A DNA stretch of 64,000 nt from Setomelanomma holmii (taxonomy: Eukaryota; Ascomycota; Dothideomycetes; Pleosporales; Phaeosphaeriaceae): positions 1-64,000 of the forward strand of contig ML978204.1 of NCBI GenBank assembly GCA_010015745.1. Direction: 5' to 3'. Below are positions 1 through 12,024 of this stretch, in pieces. The notes beneath the pieces are model-generated. The model did no database searches. It saw only the letters and a list, made by a program, of their open reading frames with translations, and was not told the origin of the DNA. Position numbers and translations under genes: made by a program. Each line of letters starts with the position of its first letter. The stretch's first letter is position 1.

Positions 1-214
1 AGGACTTTAAGAAGCTTGAACAACAGCTTATTAAGCTCTATAACCTCTAACAAATTAGTAATATTAAATAGTTTCTTAGTATTTAAGTTGAGCGCGTTCT
101 TGCTAGCCGCCAGCTCTACCTTATCTAAGATGCGTTCATTAACAAGGTCTGCACTAAGTTTGACTTTATCTGCACTGATAGCAAATACCTATCTACGCCT
201 CTCTTATCTACTTC

Positions 215-1277
215 AAGGCTACTGCCCTATAATAGTCTTTCAGAGCTATCAAACACTAAGACCTACTAACGCCTTGTAGGCAACCTTGCGTACATTGAGG
301 TTATAACTCAACCTAATGTAGCACACGCTCACTCTGTCCTTGCAAGGTTTCTTATAAACCTAGAACTAATCTACCTCGCTGAGATCAAGCACGTGTGGCA
401 GTACCTGTACGGTACTAAATACCTTGCCATCAGTGCTCAAGGGGGTGAACTAACACAAACTTATGCTACCAAAATCAACGCAACTACTCCTACCTTCTTT
501 AGTGCTGCTGATGCATTATTTAGAGATGACGTTGAGACTTGTCGATTGTCTGCTGGATACGTCTTCATGCTCTATAGCATGCCAATTGACTAGAAAGCTA
601 CTATGCTCTGATCAGTCACCTGATCTACCACTGAGGCAGAGCTGTACGCTCTCTCAGCCGCTGGCGCCGAATCGCAATACTGGGATCGCTTCTGCCGAAA
701 TATCGGCTTCACACTTCATACTAAGAAGGCTCTCTAGTGTGACAATGCGCAGACTGTACGCCTTGTTTAAGGTGACGCAGATTGCATCTAAACAAAGCTT
801 CGCTACGTCAATATCTACTAAATGTGGCTTTGCTAGGAGGTAGACTCTGGAAGAATTAGTGTTGAGTGGAAGCCTACTGCTAAGATGCCTGCTAACGGCT
901 TCACAAAGCTACTTCCTCAACAGAAACATAAGAACTTTATATGCTAGCTTAGCTTAAAGGACATTTGTCACCTTATTATAAAGGCCTCTCCTTGCCTAGT
1001 ACCCCTTGATTATTTGAACTAGCTGCGCAGCACGCGCACGCATCTCACTCTCTTGGTATTTTTCCTTATTTGTGAGGTTTCCATCCAACATGGATACCTC
1101 AGGGGGTGTGTTAGCCTGGCACCTCAGTTCACACAGTACACTGTGAACTGCATCTTATGTGACTCTGTTAGTCACCTGCTTACTCATCTGGTTGTGTATA
1201 TAATCGCTTGCAGTAGCTCTCTCAATACAACAACCTTCTGCCTCATTCATACCTGCCCTGTGCTCCCACATCCAACA
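215..1277 (+). mobile_element. Degenerate Ty1/copia retrotransposon, 3' end (RNase H part plus LTR)
   Basis: Translating forward across about 277-593 gives a copia RNase H-region sequence: VGNLAYIEV, then QPNVAHAHSVLARFL, AEIKHVWQYLYGTKYLAIS and SAGYVFMLYSMPID. Further on are LCDNAQTVRLV near 735-770 and KMPANGFTKLLPQQKHKNF near 880-945, the conserved end of the copia polyprotein. The reading frame is broken by stops and shifts between these blocks, so the element cannot make a working protein. The rest of the element (gag, protease, integrase, most of the reverse transcriptase) would lie upstream, outside the window. A probable 3' LTR closes it at about 1277. The assignment to copia is firm from motif order; the left limit is the point where similarity fades. 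Confidence 0.85.
1109..1277 (+). repeat. Probable 3' LTR of the copia element
   Basis: A purine-rich tract (AGGGGG at 1101-1106) immediately precedes TGTTAGCC at 1109, as a polypurine tract precedes a 3' LTR. The segment ends in CCAACA at 1272-1277, a near inverted match to the TGTTAG start, and holds a TATA-like GTATATAATCG near 1194-1204. The length of about 169 bp is normal for a fungal copia LTR. The 5' LTR is not in the window, so the ends cannot be confirmed by comparison. Confidence 0.55.
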
Positions 1278-1674
1278 TTGTGTATTGTTCTGCTGTGTTG
1301 GTGATGACCGCTTTCCTAGCTATCAGCAACGTCTGTTTACATGACGTATTTATGACTCAGTTCAGGTAAGAGGTGCTTGATAAGATGAGGAAGCAGCACA
1401 AGACCACCAGCACGCAGCACACGTGATGCGCTCCTCTCATAAACCGTCACAAAAGCCCTGGCCTCCCTGCCGATCAAGCAAGTCAAGTCGAAGGCTGAGA
1501 CTTGCTTATCTTGCAGTATTGATTGAGCTTCGCATCATCGCCCGTTGTCAATATCCAGAACTACAGAAGCTTACCATCAGCCCTACCCCCTTGTCAAGCT
1601 TCCGCCTCCCACAAGCCAAGAACCTGGAGCATCTGAACTCAGGAGCGAGACCAGACAGTCAGGACCTCAGAGAA
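1278..1674. other. No gene seen
   Basis: Flank between the copia LTR and the first gene. There is a plus-strand open frame, but it has no convincing ATG start or motif. Confidence 0.5.
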
Positions 1675-2067
1675 TTATAGGAGACCTCGGTTGATAACAT
1701 GTAGCTTGTAGTCGTCTCTTGCCTCGGCGCCGTAAGAAGGACGATAGATCGGATCGTATCCCGCACAGCGTCCTGCGTTGCCTATCTGGATACCTGGATG
1801 TTGGCGTGGGGTATGGTGGTTCCCGTGCTCGGAATCAAACTCCTCTAGCCACAGCTCGCTCTTCACTTCTCTATTCTTACTAGTGACAGTGTTGCCGACC
1901 CGGAGTGTAGGATTGTCCTTAGAGTCGCGCTTGCTCATCTTCATCTCGAAGTCCTCCGAGGCCGGAAATTTGGCGAGTGCACCGGGGCAACTCTCCTCGA
2001 GTATGGCTAGTAGCTCATCCTTGGTGTAGCTTTTGAGCTCAACTGCTTTTCCGATTCCGTAGAGCAT
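1675..2067 (-). CDS. Hypothetical protein, 130 aa
   Basis: Single-exon frame starting at the ATG at 2067 (MLYGIGKAVELKSYTKDE); the frame is open further upstream but without an ATG. The product is hydrophilic, with a charged centre (EMKMSKRDSKDN) and a tail rich in Gly, Tyr and Arg (YDPIYRPSYGAEARDDY). No signal peptide or membrane segment is seen in this form. A good TATA box lies about 125 bp upstream of the ATG on the same strand, which supports a transcribed gene. The family is not recognised. It sits beside a transposon relic, so it may be a lineage-specific gene. Confidence 0.5.
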   Translation of the reverse strand: MLYGIGKAVELKSYTKDELLAILEESCPGALAKFPASEDFEMKMSKRDSKDNPTLRVGNTVTSKNREVKSELWLEEFDSEHGNHHTPRQHPGIQIGNAGRCAGYDPIYRPSYGAEARDDYKLHVINRGLL

Positions 2068-2190
2068 GGTGGTTCGATGAACGAGACGGATTGTTATTTG
2101 ATAAGTGGACTTCCCGGCTAGATTGAATCGTTGTTTGAGAGTGGAAAGGTACAGAAGGTTGACGACGGCGCAGACAAACAAAGGTGGGGC

Positions 2191-2200
2191 CTTATATAGC
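2191..2200 (-). promoter_or_regulatory. TATA box for the 130-aa gene
   Basis: The minus strand reads GCTATATAAG, a near-ideal TATA element, about 125 bp upstream of the ATG at 2067. Confidence 0.45.
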
Positions 2201-2205
2201 ACCAC

Positions 2206-3024
2206 TGTGGAGACTCCTCCTGAACCAAAGTGAAGGTTACTGGTCCCTGCAAGAAGCTCAAGTAAGAGAAGGGATCGCCCTTAGTAACTCATGATGGCCG
2301 GCTCTTCTGTCGATTTCGTTGGAGTCATACATTCTGCCTTCACTCGTGCCTTTACCGTACGCCAATTTACTGCACCCCAACTAGACTCATGCGCATCGGA
2401 GGCGTCATTCTGCGCGTGTCAGTAAGTGATATGTCCAGTGCGTTTGGCTCCAGGCAACTGAAAAGATATCTAAGTCCTTTGGAATTCAGAAAGCTTAGTC
2501 TGTTGAGCGCCAAATGTAAGCACATCAGCGGAAAGGGCTAAGCTTGAACAGGCAGTTGTCGAATCGACACGAGGGTTAACAAGCCAAAAGAATATTGAAG
2601 ACCTATTGGAACAAGGTCCCTCTAGTAGTATGACTACCATGGATAACCGAGTAAGGAGAGGGACAAGGTGGGGTGGCTGCAACGTATTGTCTTGACTATC
2701 GTGTTGTGTACATCCTCACAAGCTCAGTACAGTAGCGTCTATCATGGTACCTTCCTGCCCACCAGGTCGTCAGCCACGCTCACCGCATGGGGACCTGAGG
2801 CTTTCTTCCACCAACCTGGACTGAACCCACGTATTCTCAACAAGACCTTTGATATTCTGATGCATCGCCAATAAGTCTTTTGCTGCCTCCCAGGCTCACA
2901 TCGAACTGTAATGAACCGATGAAGATAGTCGCAATTACGAGGACCAGATTGAGAGCTCCGCACGCCGTTCATCGACACCATGAAGTCGCGGCCTTGTGCT
3001 CGCCATGACTATGGTCCCCTGTGC
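2206..3024. other. No gene seen
   Basis: Short frames on both strands start at GTG or TTG or lack any motif. The one that looks like a signal peptide near 2668 has no ATG. Confidence 0.45.
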
Positions 3025-4002
3025 TTAGTTCTGCCGCGCTTTCTTGATCTCGTCGTTTCCGCTACCTGCATCATCCCGAGCTCGCTTTTTGCCGCTGGTG
3101 GGTCGCTGGTTTTCTTTATCAACGTCCTTGTTCGTGCCATCGGTCTCGTCCTTGTTATGAGTCGTGTCGCTGTCGTCCTTAATCCAATCGTCGATGTTGA
3201 AGTTGTCGTCGTCCTCAGGCCTGGATAGGCCTTCTTTGCTGATTTCATTCTCGGGTCGGGGCAGGTCTTTATTATTGCTGACTTCGTTCTCGAGCTGGTT
3301 CAGACATTCGTTGCTGACTTCTTTCTCCCAAGCTCTCGAAACACTCGGGCGGTTGACAACCTCGTTGATAGTACGGTTCAACATTGTCAAGTCTTGTATC
3401 TTCCCATTACCATCTCGGAATTCCTAATAATGCGTGGCGCGATCGCAGTATACGAACACAAAGCGGGAAAGCGCTGCCATCTTCCTGCTCCATATCTTCG
3501 GACATCCACTCCCACTCTTCGAAAGTCTGCTGAAAGCGTTGTTGCCCTTGAAGGAGTCCGTAACCTTGAGAACTTCGTTCATTCTCTCGTCGGCTTGATT
3601 GGTGAGTTGCATGCCCATGTACATCCTTCGGAGATAAGCACGTTGAACAGGAGCAGTTTCTTGGGCCCTGGCATAGATTTCGGGATGGTTTGTGGCACAG
3701 GTTCCTGCCGGTACACTGGTACTGCCAGTCTGAACGATAGGATCCTGCAGTTGGTTTTGATCGTTGGTGTTCTTGACGTCGCAAAGCTCGATCCACAGCT
3801 CATCCTCCCGGGCGATTGTCCATCCAACATGCACCGAAGGAACGAGCTTCGTACCCCGCGTCTTCGTCTTGAAGTTGAAAGCGGTCGGACTTGGAAAGTT
3901 CTTCCGCCAATTTCCACACCTCTGATCCAAGAGTCTTTGTAGCTTTGCTTTCGTGAAGCTATGGAGCGGGCGTGTGTAGTCGGAGTCGCGGCGAGGCGGC
4001 AT
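3025..4002 (-). CDS. Hypothetical, probably nuclear protein, 307 aa, two exons
   Basis: Exon 1 is 4002-3454 and exon 2 is 3399-3025. A 54-nt intron (GTATAC...GGGAAG, 3453-3400) removes an in-frame stop at 3426-3424 and keeps the frame. The N-terminal half (MPPRRDSDYTRPLHSFTKAK) is basic and contains a possible small folded region with many Trp, Leu and Thr residues. The C-terminal half is very acidic (EDDDNFNIDDWIKDDSD) and ends in Lys/Arg clusters (GKKRARDD and EIKKARQN) resembling a bipartite nuclear signal. The family is not recognised. Splicing is inferred from frame restoration only; without it the product would stop at 192 residues. Confidence 0.5.
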
Positions 4003-4724
4003 TGCAGAGACTCGGTATCGTTGTTTTGCGGGTATGCGGAGAAAGCGCGAAATTCGACCATGAACCGTGGCTTACGATATAGTAATTAAGCTCTATTAAA
4101 ACTATATTGGTACCGAAAGATATGAATGGCCAAGTTGGATTGGAGTGAATCTCAGATTGCCTTGCTGTTTGGAGGATGTGGTGGTGCCTGAGCGCGATGG
4201 TCATCCCAGCAAGGAGAAGGTAAGAGCATTTCTCGCAAAGGCACTTGCGATGCACATTTTCACACTGGCCTGTTCGAGGTCTCTCTTCGAGCCCCCTCTT
4301 GAATCACTAGAATCCAAGACATGTCTCCGCATCGTTATGTCGAGCTTTGCGGACCGTCACGGCAACGCTCAACTCTTACCATCTTGCTCTCATCTAACTA
4401 GCGCAGATAGCTCAGATTCACCCATAGTCGACATTCTGCGCGACCTATAACCTCCATATCACCAGAAGTCTTGGATTTCCAGTGGTTCCCGAGACCCTTC
4501 GGCGTAGCTAGAGGTCGTGATTGTGACATCGAAGTTGGTGGTACGGTAGCCTTGCGGCGATCCCTGCACTTTGCGGCTCGCAGCTAGCGGAGCTACCCCG
4601 CATATTTGTACCTGGTGGGCGGTCATCCGCGGCTCAGTTCCGAAGCCCCATCTCCGAGCTTCAACCTCATCCTTCACCATGAACAGGTTCTCCGTTGCTC
4701 TCTTGATGCCTTGGCTATATGAAG
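4003..4724. other. Intergenic, divergent promoters
   Basis: Lies between the starts of the minus-strand hypothetical gene and the plus-strand acyl-CoA synthetase. Open frames here are short and lack an ATG or a recognisable motif. Confidence 0.5.
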
Positions 4725-6842
4725 ATGCTTCGGCCGCTTATCGCTCGGCTTCGAGCGTCTCCTTCTGTGCAACATAATGCGCGGCGTGAGTTGCTGACCA
4801 AGGCGTATGCTGTGGGACCCTCCGAGGTACAGACTTGAGCTTCTTGTCTGAGCAATTGAAAAGGCTGACGCATTGCAGCCGCCATTGCTGGAGCAAACAG
4901 TGCCAGAGCACTTTGCGAGTGTTGTCAGGCAGTATGGGGGTCGCAACGCGTACGCCTCCGGATCTAACACAATATTAACCCTTCCTGCTGACTTCTGGCA
5001 AGAGTGATATCGCATCACCAGCGTACCATCCTTACGTACGATTCCCTCGATCGCGACTCGAATAAGCTTGCGCGCGGCTTGCAGAACATCGGCGTCAAGA
5101 AAGGAGACCGCGTAGCAGTGTCTCTGGGAAACAATACCGAGTTTGCGACAGTATGATACATGCACAGGAACGACAAGCCGTCTACAGAATGCTGACCGTG
5201 ATCAAGACTACGTATGCTCTATTCAAGCTTGGAGCAATACTCGTATGTCTAATGTCTATCAATGACGCAATTGACTGCTAATCGCCGTCACAGGTGCCAT
5301 TGAACCCAGCCTTCAATGCGCCGCAAGTCCTCTCCGCTCTGAACCACCTCGAAGCCTCACATCTTATAATTGGCGCCGAGACGAACCTGCCACGCAAAGA
5401 TCCACGTCCCAATATCTCTCTTCTCACACACCTCGTACCGAACCTGGCTGGTAACAATGTCGAGTCTGAAGTTGTACCTTCGCTCAGGAACATTGTCCTG
5501 GTCCAGAACTCGGACGGTCGCATAGATGCGTCAGAGTACAAGAGCATGCAAAGATACGAAGACGTGGTGGAAGATGGTGGACAAGGACGCGCTTTGCCCG
5601 ATCAAGGCCTGCATGCGAACGAGATTGCAAACATACAATTCACGTCAGGCACGACAAGCATGCCCAAGGCGGCGTGTTTGACACACAGGAACATCTTGAA
5701 CAACGGTAATAGTATCGGCGATCGCATGCTATTGACTCCAGACGATGTGGTTGTGTGTCCGCCACCACTATTCCAGTATGTCATCCTCAAACCTGTCATG
5801 AACCAAGAATACTGACCATACTCAGCTGCTTCGGCAGTATCCTAGGCTACATGGCGACCGCAACCCACGGCTCCGCAATTGTCTTCCCCAAAGAAGCCTT
5901 CGACCCCCTCGCAACCCTCGAATCCGTCCGCGCCTACAAAGCCACCGCCCTCTACGGCGTGCCCACCATGTTCGTCGCCGAGCTCGATCTCCTCGCGCAC
6001 GGCGCCGTGCCGCGCGACGGCTTCCAATATCTACGCACCGGGATCGCGGCGGGGAGTTCGATACCTAGCGAACTGATGCGCAAGTTGCACAAGCAGTTGA
6101 ATCTGACCGAGTTGACGATATGTTATGGTATGACGGAGACGAGTCCGGTCAGCGCGATGACGACGACGGATGATCCGATTGAGAAGAGGATTGATAGTGT
6201 GGGGCGATTGTTACCGCATGTTCAAGCCAAGGTGGTCAACCCTTCAGACTGGAGTCAGATGTTGGACGTTGGTCAGCGCGGCGAGTTGGCTGTGTCTGGA
6301 TACCTTGTCATGAAGGGATATTGGGGCGATGAGAAGAGAACAAGAGAACATCTTGTCCCGGACGACACGGGTGTGTTGTGGATGCACACGGGTGACGAGG
6401 CGAGTATGGACGAGGAAGGGTATATCAAGATCACGGGACGGATCAAGGATCTGATCATCAAGGGTGGGGAGAACATCCATCCTCTCGAAGTTGAGAATTG
6501 CTTGTTTGCGCATGATGAAATCAAGGAGGTTAGTGTTGTGGGCCTACCGGATGAACGATATGGCGAAGTCGTTGCTGCTTTTGTTGTCAGGCAAGACGGC
6601 GATGAAGGAGGCAAGGTAACAGCAGATGGAGTGAGAAGTTGGGTCAGAGAGAAGTTGAGTCATCATCTTGGTGAGTTTTGTTCATGCTCCGCGCTTCGCA
6701 AATGTGACTGATGACTTGTACAGTACCGAAGTACGTGTTCTGGGTAGACACGTATCCCAAAACCGCAAGTGGGAAGATTCAGAAGTTCAAGTTGAAGGAG
6801 ATGGGGATGGCGATGTTGCAGAAGGGCAAACAGCTGGAATAG
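4725..6842 (+). CDS. Acyl-CoA synthetase (AMP-forming, ACSF2-like), 600 aa
   Basis: Seven exons: 4725-4826, 4879-4949, 5003-5150, 5207-5242, 5294-5775, 5826-6670 and 6724-6842, all with GT-AG introns of 50-56 nt that join in frame. The protein carries the whole ANL-superfamily signature: the P-loop-like motif FTSGTTSMPKAA, PPLFHCFG (across intron 5), YGMTETSPVS, the hinge region GRIKDLIIKGGENIHPLEVE, and the C-terminal catalytic lysine motif KTASGKIQKFKL. It should activate a fatty or aromatic acid to its CoA ester with ATP. The closest known group is the medium-chain ACSF2 family. The N-terminus MLRPLIARLRASPSVQ is basic and amphipathic, fitting a mitochondrial presequence; the C-terminus (KGKQLE) is not a PTS1. 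Length is normal for the family. Substrate is not deducible. Confidence 0.9.
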
Positions 6843-7021
6843 CCGATGTGACTGCCGTTGATAGCGATCCAAGTTCGTCATGTCAACGAGATGATAAGAT
6901 GCTGTAGAGGATCATGCATGTACCAATGCATTCAGTTCAAAGTCATAATCTGACCCTGGCTCGTGATAAATCGCTGAAGTGCCCAAACTCCAAACTCATC
7001 TATCCATTTCAATCGATCACA

Positions 7022-10000
7022 TCACCGCTCAAACTCTAACACTCTCCTGCTAGCATCACTCGCTGATCGATTTCTACCCGTCTTGATCTCTCCAATCTCG
7101 CTTCCACTCTGCGGACCTAAGAGGTCTGGGATAATGCCCTTCTCCGTGTGCACGTCGGCCGTCTCCGCACCCTCCAACAAATCCGCGTCCTTGGCATCTT
7201 CGTCCTCATCCTCATCATCCCTGCCATGACTCGCCTCCTTGTCCAATTCTTTCTGCGCTTCGTCGTACCGTCTCCTCACTTCGGCAGCGACACGCATACC
7301 ATCTGTGACAATGTTGTCCAGCATTCCACGCAGGCCTTTGCCGGGTGGTACAACGCCTGCTCCTGCGCCGCCGACGACACCCATACCAGAAGTCACGGCA
7401 GCGACTTGTTTACCTGCGTTTGAAAAGGTGGTGAGGTTCGATGAGCTGGAGGAGAAAGGCAGTGGCTCGTCGGCGAGACGGAAGGACGAAGAGAAGCCGA
7501 CTTCGAAGAATTGTTCAAGGACTTCGTCTGCGAGGATGACCATGCGGAACGTCGGAAGCGTGATATAGAGAGGTTTCTTCGGGTCGAGGGCAAGGTTGGC
7601 TGATTTCGCTTTTTGTTTACGTTCGAGCTCGGAGCTACTCGTGTGGTTGGAAGGAGTCGGTGAGAGTGGTGTGGAGTCTGCTGAGGTAGAAATCTTCGTA
7701 GCTTGTGGTGTCGCAGGCTCAGATCCGAAGTCGATCAGGTCGTCCTCGTCATCGTCACCAATGGCGAAATTGTCCACGTCGTTCTTCGCTTGCTCTACGG
7801 CATTGCTGTCTTGGTTCGATGCGTGATCTGGGTCTGCATACTCGAAACACCTTCGGATGAAGTTCGACACGCTGCTCAAGAACTGTTCGTCGCGAGTCAG
7901 TCGTTCCGGATTCTGAACATCGCCAATGTCTGTGGCCGATGGGGAAGGGCTCACGTCCTGAACACCTCTTCGTGACAGAAATAGGAGTGCTTCTGAAATC
8001 CTCAATATCCCCTCACGATCAACTTTGCCATCGCCGTCGTCATCGTAAAGCTCGAAGAAATAGCTGATGTTAGACATGATGTCCTTGGTCCCTTTGACAT
8101 GAGCGAAGCCAGTCACCACATTTTGCAGAGACAAGGAGTCAGTCATGTCAGCATCCCAACGCCGAAACAATCGCCGCATGAATTCGTGCTCTGCTGGCTC
8201 CGGACCGGATCCCCATTGTGACATTGGCGGCTTGTTCCGCGTGCTACCACCGAAGTAAGAATGTGGCGACTGTGTACCATTCACTTCTGGAGGCGAGGTT
8301 GGTGAATCGGTGATGGCCCATTTTGCAATACCTAGTGGTGACATTAGCAGCAAGTAATGATCTAGAAAGCTGCCACCTACCAGCCAGGAACTCTCTGAAG
8401 GCGTCATAGTCCATCTGAGTTGGGCTCGGACCTAGCGCGACTCTTCCCTTTTCCGCGCTGTTGCCCGCATGACCAGTGACAACTTCTGTGGCCTTTAGTC
8501 TTCGAGCCTTCTCTTTTCTGGCTGCCTCTTCTTGCATGATCTCGGCTCTTTGCTGCCGCTCATAGAGTACTGCGTAGAACCGATCATACAGAAACCCTAG
8601 ATCGGTCATGCTCAACTTCTTGCTTTCTGGTCCAAGGTTTCGTATAGATGTACGCTTAGCGAAATTCTCTATGTTCTCCATGACAGCCTCTTTGTGCTTC
8701 GATCGCTGTTCGCTTATGGTGTTTTGCGTGATGCCGGCGAACTCTTTGAAAGCCACAACCATAAGCTCCTGAAATCGCGTGACAGCACGAAGCTTCGGAT
8801 TCTCCGACCTTGGGTGGGCAGACTCGTCAAGTCGGGAAAAGTACGACTTCAAGACGGAGATGAAAGAGCCGTCGTCGGATGCGTCCAAGAGCTCCTCGCC
8901 ATTGATCCTAAGAATGGCCAGCCCAATCTGGAAAAGAACTTTTGGGCCCTCTAGGAAGAAAACGTCTAGTACGCGAAAAGCAAATATTAAGGGCATAGAG
9001 TTGATATAGAGCGATAGAAACCAAGGCAAAGAAACAACGGAGAGCTGAACATCTGATCTGACCAGATGATCCCAGAGTATAGGCATAGTCTTTTCCACGA
9101 GCGACTCGAACACTTTCTGGTCGAGCAAGGTTCCGTACATGGTTGTCGAATAGTAGCCGGGGAGAAGGCGGTCACAAAGCACGGACAAGAGGAAGAAAGC
9201 TTGAGGTTCAGACATGTATCTTCTGCTGTTAGGATGATGTCTTGTTGCTCGCGGGGATATACATACATGAGTAGTGCCGCAACCACGATGTTCATCGCTT
9301 GACAGTAGCCGACTTCCTCATTTGTCCAGCTGTATGCAGTCAAGACTCTCCGTAGTCTACCGATGCCTTCTTCGCTTTGGAACCCCGGGTATTCTGGAAG
9401 ACTTCGATTGAGGTCCTTCTCGATCTCGTCTATAGCCAGAGACTCTCGTCCTGAGTACTTCTGTAGTGTTTCTGTATATAGGTTTGGGTTTTGGAGGCGG
9501 AGAAAGAACGAGCCTGACGTGAGCTCCCACATCTCGCCCCGTAATCGATTCGGTAGACCAACACGTATTAGCTTGTGGAAAGTGGGTTGGCGGATGAGTG
9601 TCGCGCTTCGTCCGTTGTCTGTCGCGCGTTAGTGTATCCCCGCTAACGCGACTGCACCACGAACCTCGCAGGTACTCGCGCCAAAGTCTGATCTTAGTCG
9701 CATCCCTCAGCTTTCGCGCATTCCCTGGGTATCGAAAGATCATGCCGAGGCCAGTGTCTGGGTGCTCCTTGCCAGGCTTTGCGCCGTCTTCGCCTGCCTT
9801 CTTGTCCTCTGCATCTGTAAGAAGATACTCCGAGTAGCAATGGCCCACCACTCTGCGCAGATTGTCAACCTCCTTGACGCCTTCCCTCAGACCCTTCTTG
9901 AGGCCATCGCAGAAGCGCTCGCAAGCCTGCCGCGACCCTGCCAGCTGGATCGTAAGCTTCTGGCCAGCAGGTGCTTGCGACTTCGTGTCTGGCGTGCCAT

Positions 10001-10472
10001 TCCATGTTGTGATAGCCAGCGCAAACATGTAGCTTTGGCTGTGCAGGCGCTCAACTCTTCGTATACCGCATAGTGGCAGTGTGAAGCCATTCCCTGCTGG
10101 GCCCGCTCCGTGTGTCTGTCCGGTGAAGCCGCTGCTGGAGCTCAGCGTGGCCGTGTTCAGGAAGCTCGAGCCCTGCGTGGAGAAGCAGAGATACTGCTCG
10201 CTCAAGTGCAGCTTCCCAACATAGTGGTTGCCCTGGCTGCGGTCCTTCTCGGAGGTGACGTCGCCAGAGCCCCTCGTCGAGTGGTGGGGTGAAAGAGTGA
10301 GCTCGGCGGTGATCTCCTGGAGTGGGTCCTGCGTGTCAGGGAGGCGGAATTGGTGGCGGAAGAGGGTCGACTTCGAGGGTCGCCGGTCGGTGGTCGCGGG
10401 CGCTGCGATGTTGCTCAGGGTCGGTTCGATGTACGATTGGGCTTTCTGCACCAGATTGGAGAGGTTGAACAT
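7022..10472 (-). CDS. GRAM/TBC/EF-hand RabGAP (GYP2/TBC1D8-9-like), 1102 aa
   Basis: Four exons on the minus strand: 10472-9665, 9618-9267, 9219-8381 and 8331-7022, with introns of 46, 47 and 49 nt that restore the frame. The N-terminal region carries a GRAM-like lipid-binding segment (KLHLSEQYLCFSTQ). The TBC domain follows, with both catalytic fingers visible: the arginine finger IEKDLNR (IxxDxxR) and the glutamine finger VGYCQAMN (YxQ), then LLIYMSEPQAFFLLSVLCDR across intron 2. After the TBC domain comes an EF-hand-like loop (ELYDDDGDGKVDREG) and a long acidic, low-complexity tail. The order GRAM-TBC-EF-hand is that of yeast Gyp2/Mdr1 and animal TBC1D8/9, GAPs for Ypt6/Rab6-type GTPases at the Golgi and endosomes. 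All key residues are present. Confidence 0.9.
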
Positions 10473-10827
10473 GGCGTCGGACCGGCCGCGATACAGGCAG
10501 GTTATGAGTCGGCAGTGGTTTCTTTATGCTTCATTGCGTGCAAAAGGCAGAGTTTATCGCGCCGTCAACGTGCAGATGTTCGGCGTGTATGCAGGGCGGA
10601 GCTGAGTGCGGAGGGCGTTGCACCTGCCACACTGCGGCGGATTGAAGTGGCTGAAGCTTATGTAACAGCCCAAGACCCCCAACTATTTTCGACGCTGTCT
10701 CACAACGGCAATAACGCGATTCGAGGGTCCAATAACATACATCGCGAAACGTCATATCGTTCTATGTCGTAGAAGATGACGTCGAGTAGTCATGGTTCGC
10801 AAAGTACTAAGCCCATCTATACAGCAT
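10473..10827. other. Intergenic
   Basis: Upstream region of the RabGAP gene and 3' flank of the neighbouring reductase. No supported gene. Confidence 0.5.
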
Positions 10828-11709
10828 CTACCACTTGCGCACCTTGCCCCAGCCACGATCAGACACCCCATCGTTACCAAAGTATCTCCCGCTAATCTTC
10901 TCTGTGCCTTGTCCCAGTGCTCCATCACAGTCTCCGGAAGGCCCCAAATCACCGATTGCCAATCTTACTGGAATCCTTGCGCCCTCCTCCAGTGTCTTTG
11001 GTGGCCGTCCAATCTGGTTGCCCATATCGGAGTCGACCCAGCCCGGACAGCAGCAATTGATCATAACGTCCGGGCTCTGCTTGGCGAGCACAACCGTAAG
11101 TGCATTCATGAGCGCTTTACTGACTTGGTAGCTACGAGGCGCGGCGCCCCAACCTGACTCTTTCTGCGCTTCAGGGCTTTGCTTGAGCGTGGTTGAGTAG
11201 GACTTCGCGAGATGGTCCACATCCGCGATCGACTTGACGGCATGGAACCTTTGCTGAATAGAAGAGTCGTAGTTGCTGAGTTGCGAGGCCGTACTGGAGA
11301 CGTTGACAATACGTGATCCCTTGACGTCTGCCATCCCGCCTTCCCCGAGGAACAGTCCGCACATATTTTTTGTGCCACAATAGTTCACGTCAATGGTTTC
11401 AGCAGCTAGCTCCGGGGTTTCGCGGTTGTTGTTGTTGACTCCAGCATTATTGATGAGGACGTCGATTGGTTGATGGCCTTGAATACTCGAGCGGAGAAAT
11501 GCTCGAATGGAGTCCTTGTTGCCCACGTCAAGCTTACTGTACCGGACCTCGTTGCCATTTTGAGCGTGTATGCCGAGGTCTGCACCAGAGCGAGATGTTG
11601 CGTATATCGTCATTGGTGAGTTATGTTGGGTTTTTGCGAGGAGTTGAATGATGCCCTGACCAATGCCCCGGTTGGACCCAGTAACGACAATCAGCTTTGT
11701 GGATGGCAT
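10828..11709 (-). CDS. Short-chain dehydrogenase/reductase, carbonyl-reductase type, 293 aa
   Basis: Intronless. The Rossmann cofactor motif TGSNRGIG is at residues 10-17, followed by a structural INNAG at 86-90. The catalytic residues are Ser139 (in IVNVSS), Tyr194 and Lys198 (SYQVSK), and the late motif CCPGWVDSDMG is present. The large insert before the catalytic tyrosine (residues about 145-190) and the Arg in the glycine motif fit NADPH-dependent monomeric carbonyl reductases (CBR1 group). The likely role is reduction of ketones or quinones in the cytosol; the substrate cannot be told. A second SDR lies upstream on the same strand but is only distantly related, so this is not a recent duplication. 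Confidence 0.88.
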   Translation of the reverse strand: MPSTKLIVVTGSNRGIGQGIIQLLAKTQHNSPMTIYATSRSGADLGIHAQNGNEVRYSKLDVGNKDSIRAFLRSSIQGHQPIDVLINNAGVNNNNRETPELAAETIDVNYCGTKNMCGLFLGEGGMADVKGSRIVNVSSTASQLSNYDSSIQQRFHAVKSIADVDHLAKSYSTTLKQSPEAQKESGWGAAPRSYQVSKALMNALTVVLAKQSPDVMINCCCPGWVDSDMGNQIGRPPKTLEEGARIPVRLAIGDLGPSGDCDGALGQGTEKISGRYFGNDGVSDRGWGKVRKW

Positions 11710-12024
11710 GTTGTAAGATCACAATTTGATAGTTAATTGATTTGCCTGACGCGACGCAAAAAATGTAGAAAGGGCACAAGGACATATGTAGGTGCTGCTT
11801 TAATAGTGATGTCATAATGGGATATCTCGATCTACCACTTATTAGCCTCAGGTATCCATATCAACAGATCAAGACAAGAGTGCAAACTTAGAAGACATTC
11901 TTGGGGCGAACGAAATTTGCATTTCGCGTTGTATGAATGCCTCTGATGCTCGAATCCAGACGCCAAATGGGATCCCAAATGCTTTTGACTTGCGTATGCA
12001 TCTGCTCTAGATCATATCGTCCTA

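Noticed and set aside
2668..2874. Signal-peptide-like ORF (GWLQRIVLTIVLCTSSQA)
   Set aside because: It opens at GTG, not ATG, and the rest has no motif; probably chance.
4145..4450. 101-aa plus-strand ORF before the acyl-CoA synthetase
   Set aside because: Starts at GTG and does not splice into the synthetase frame; the synthetase has a good ATG at 4725.
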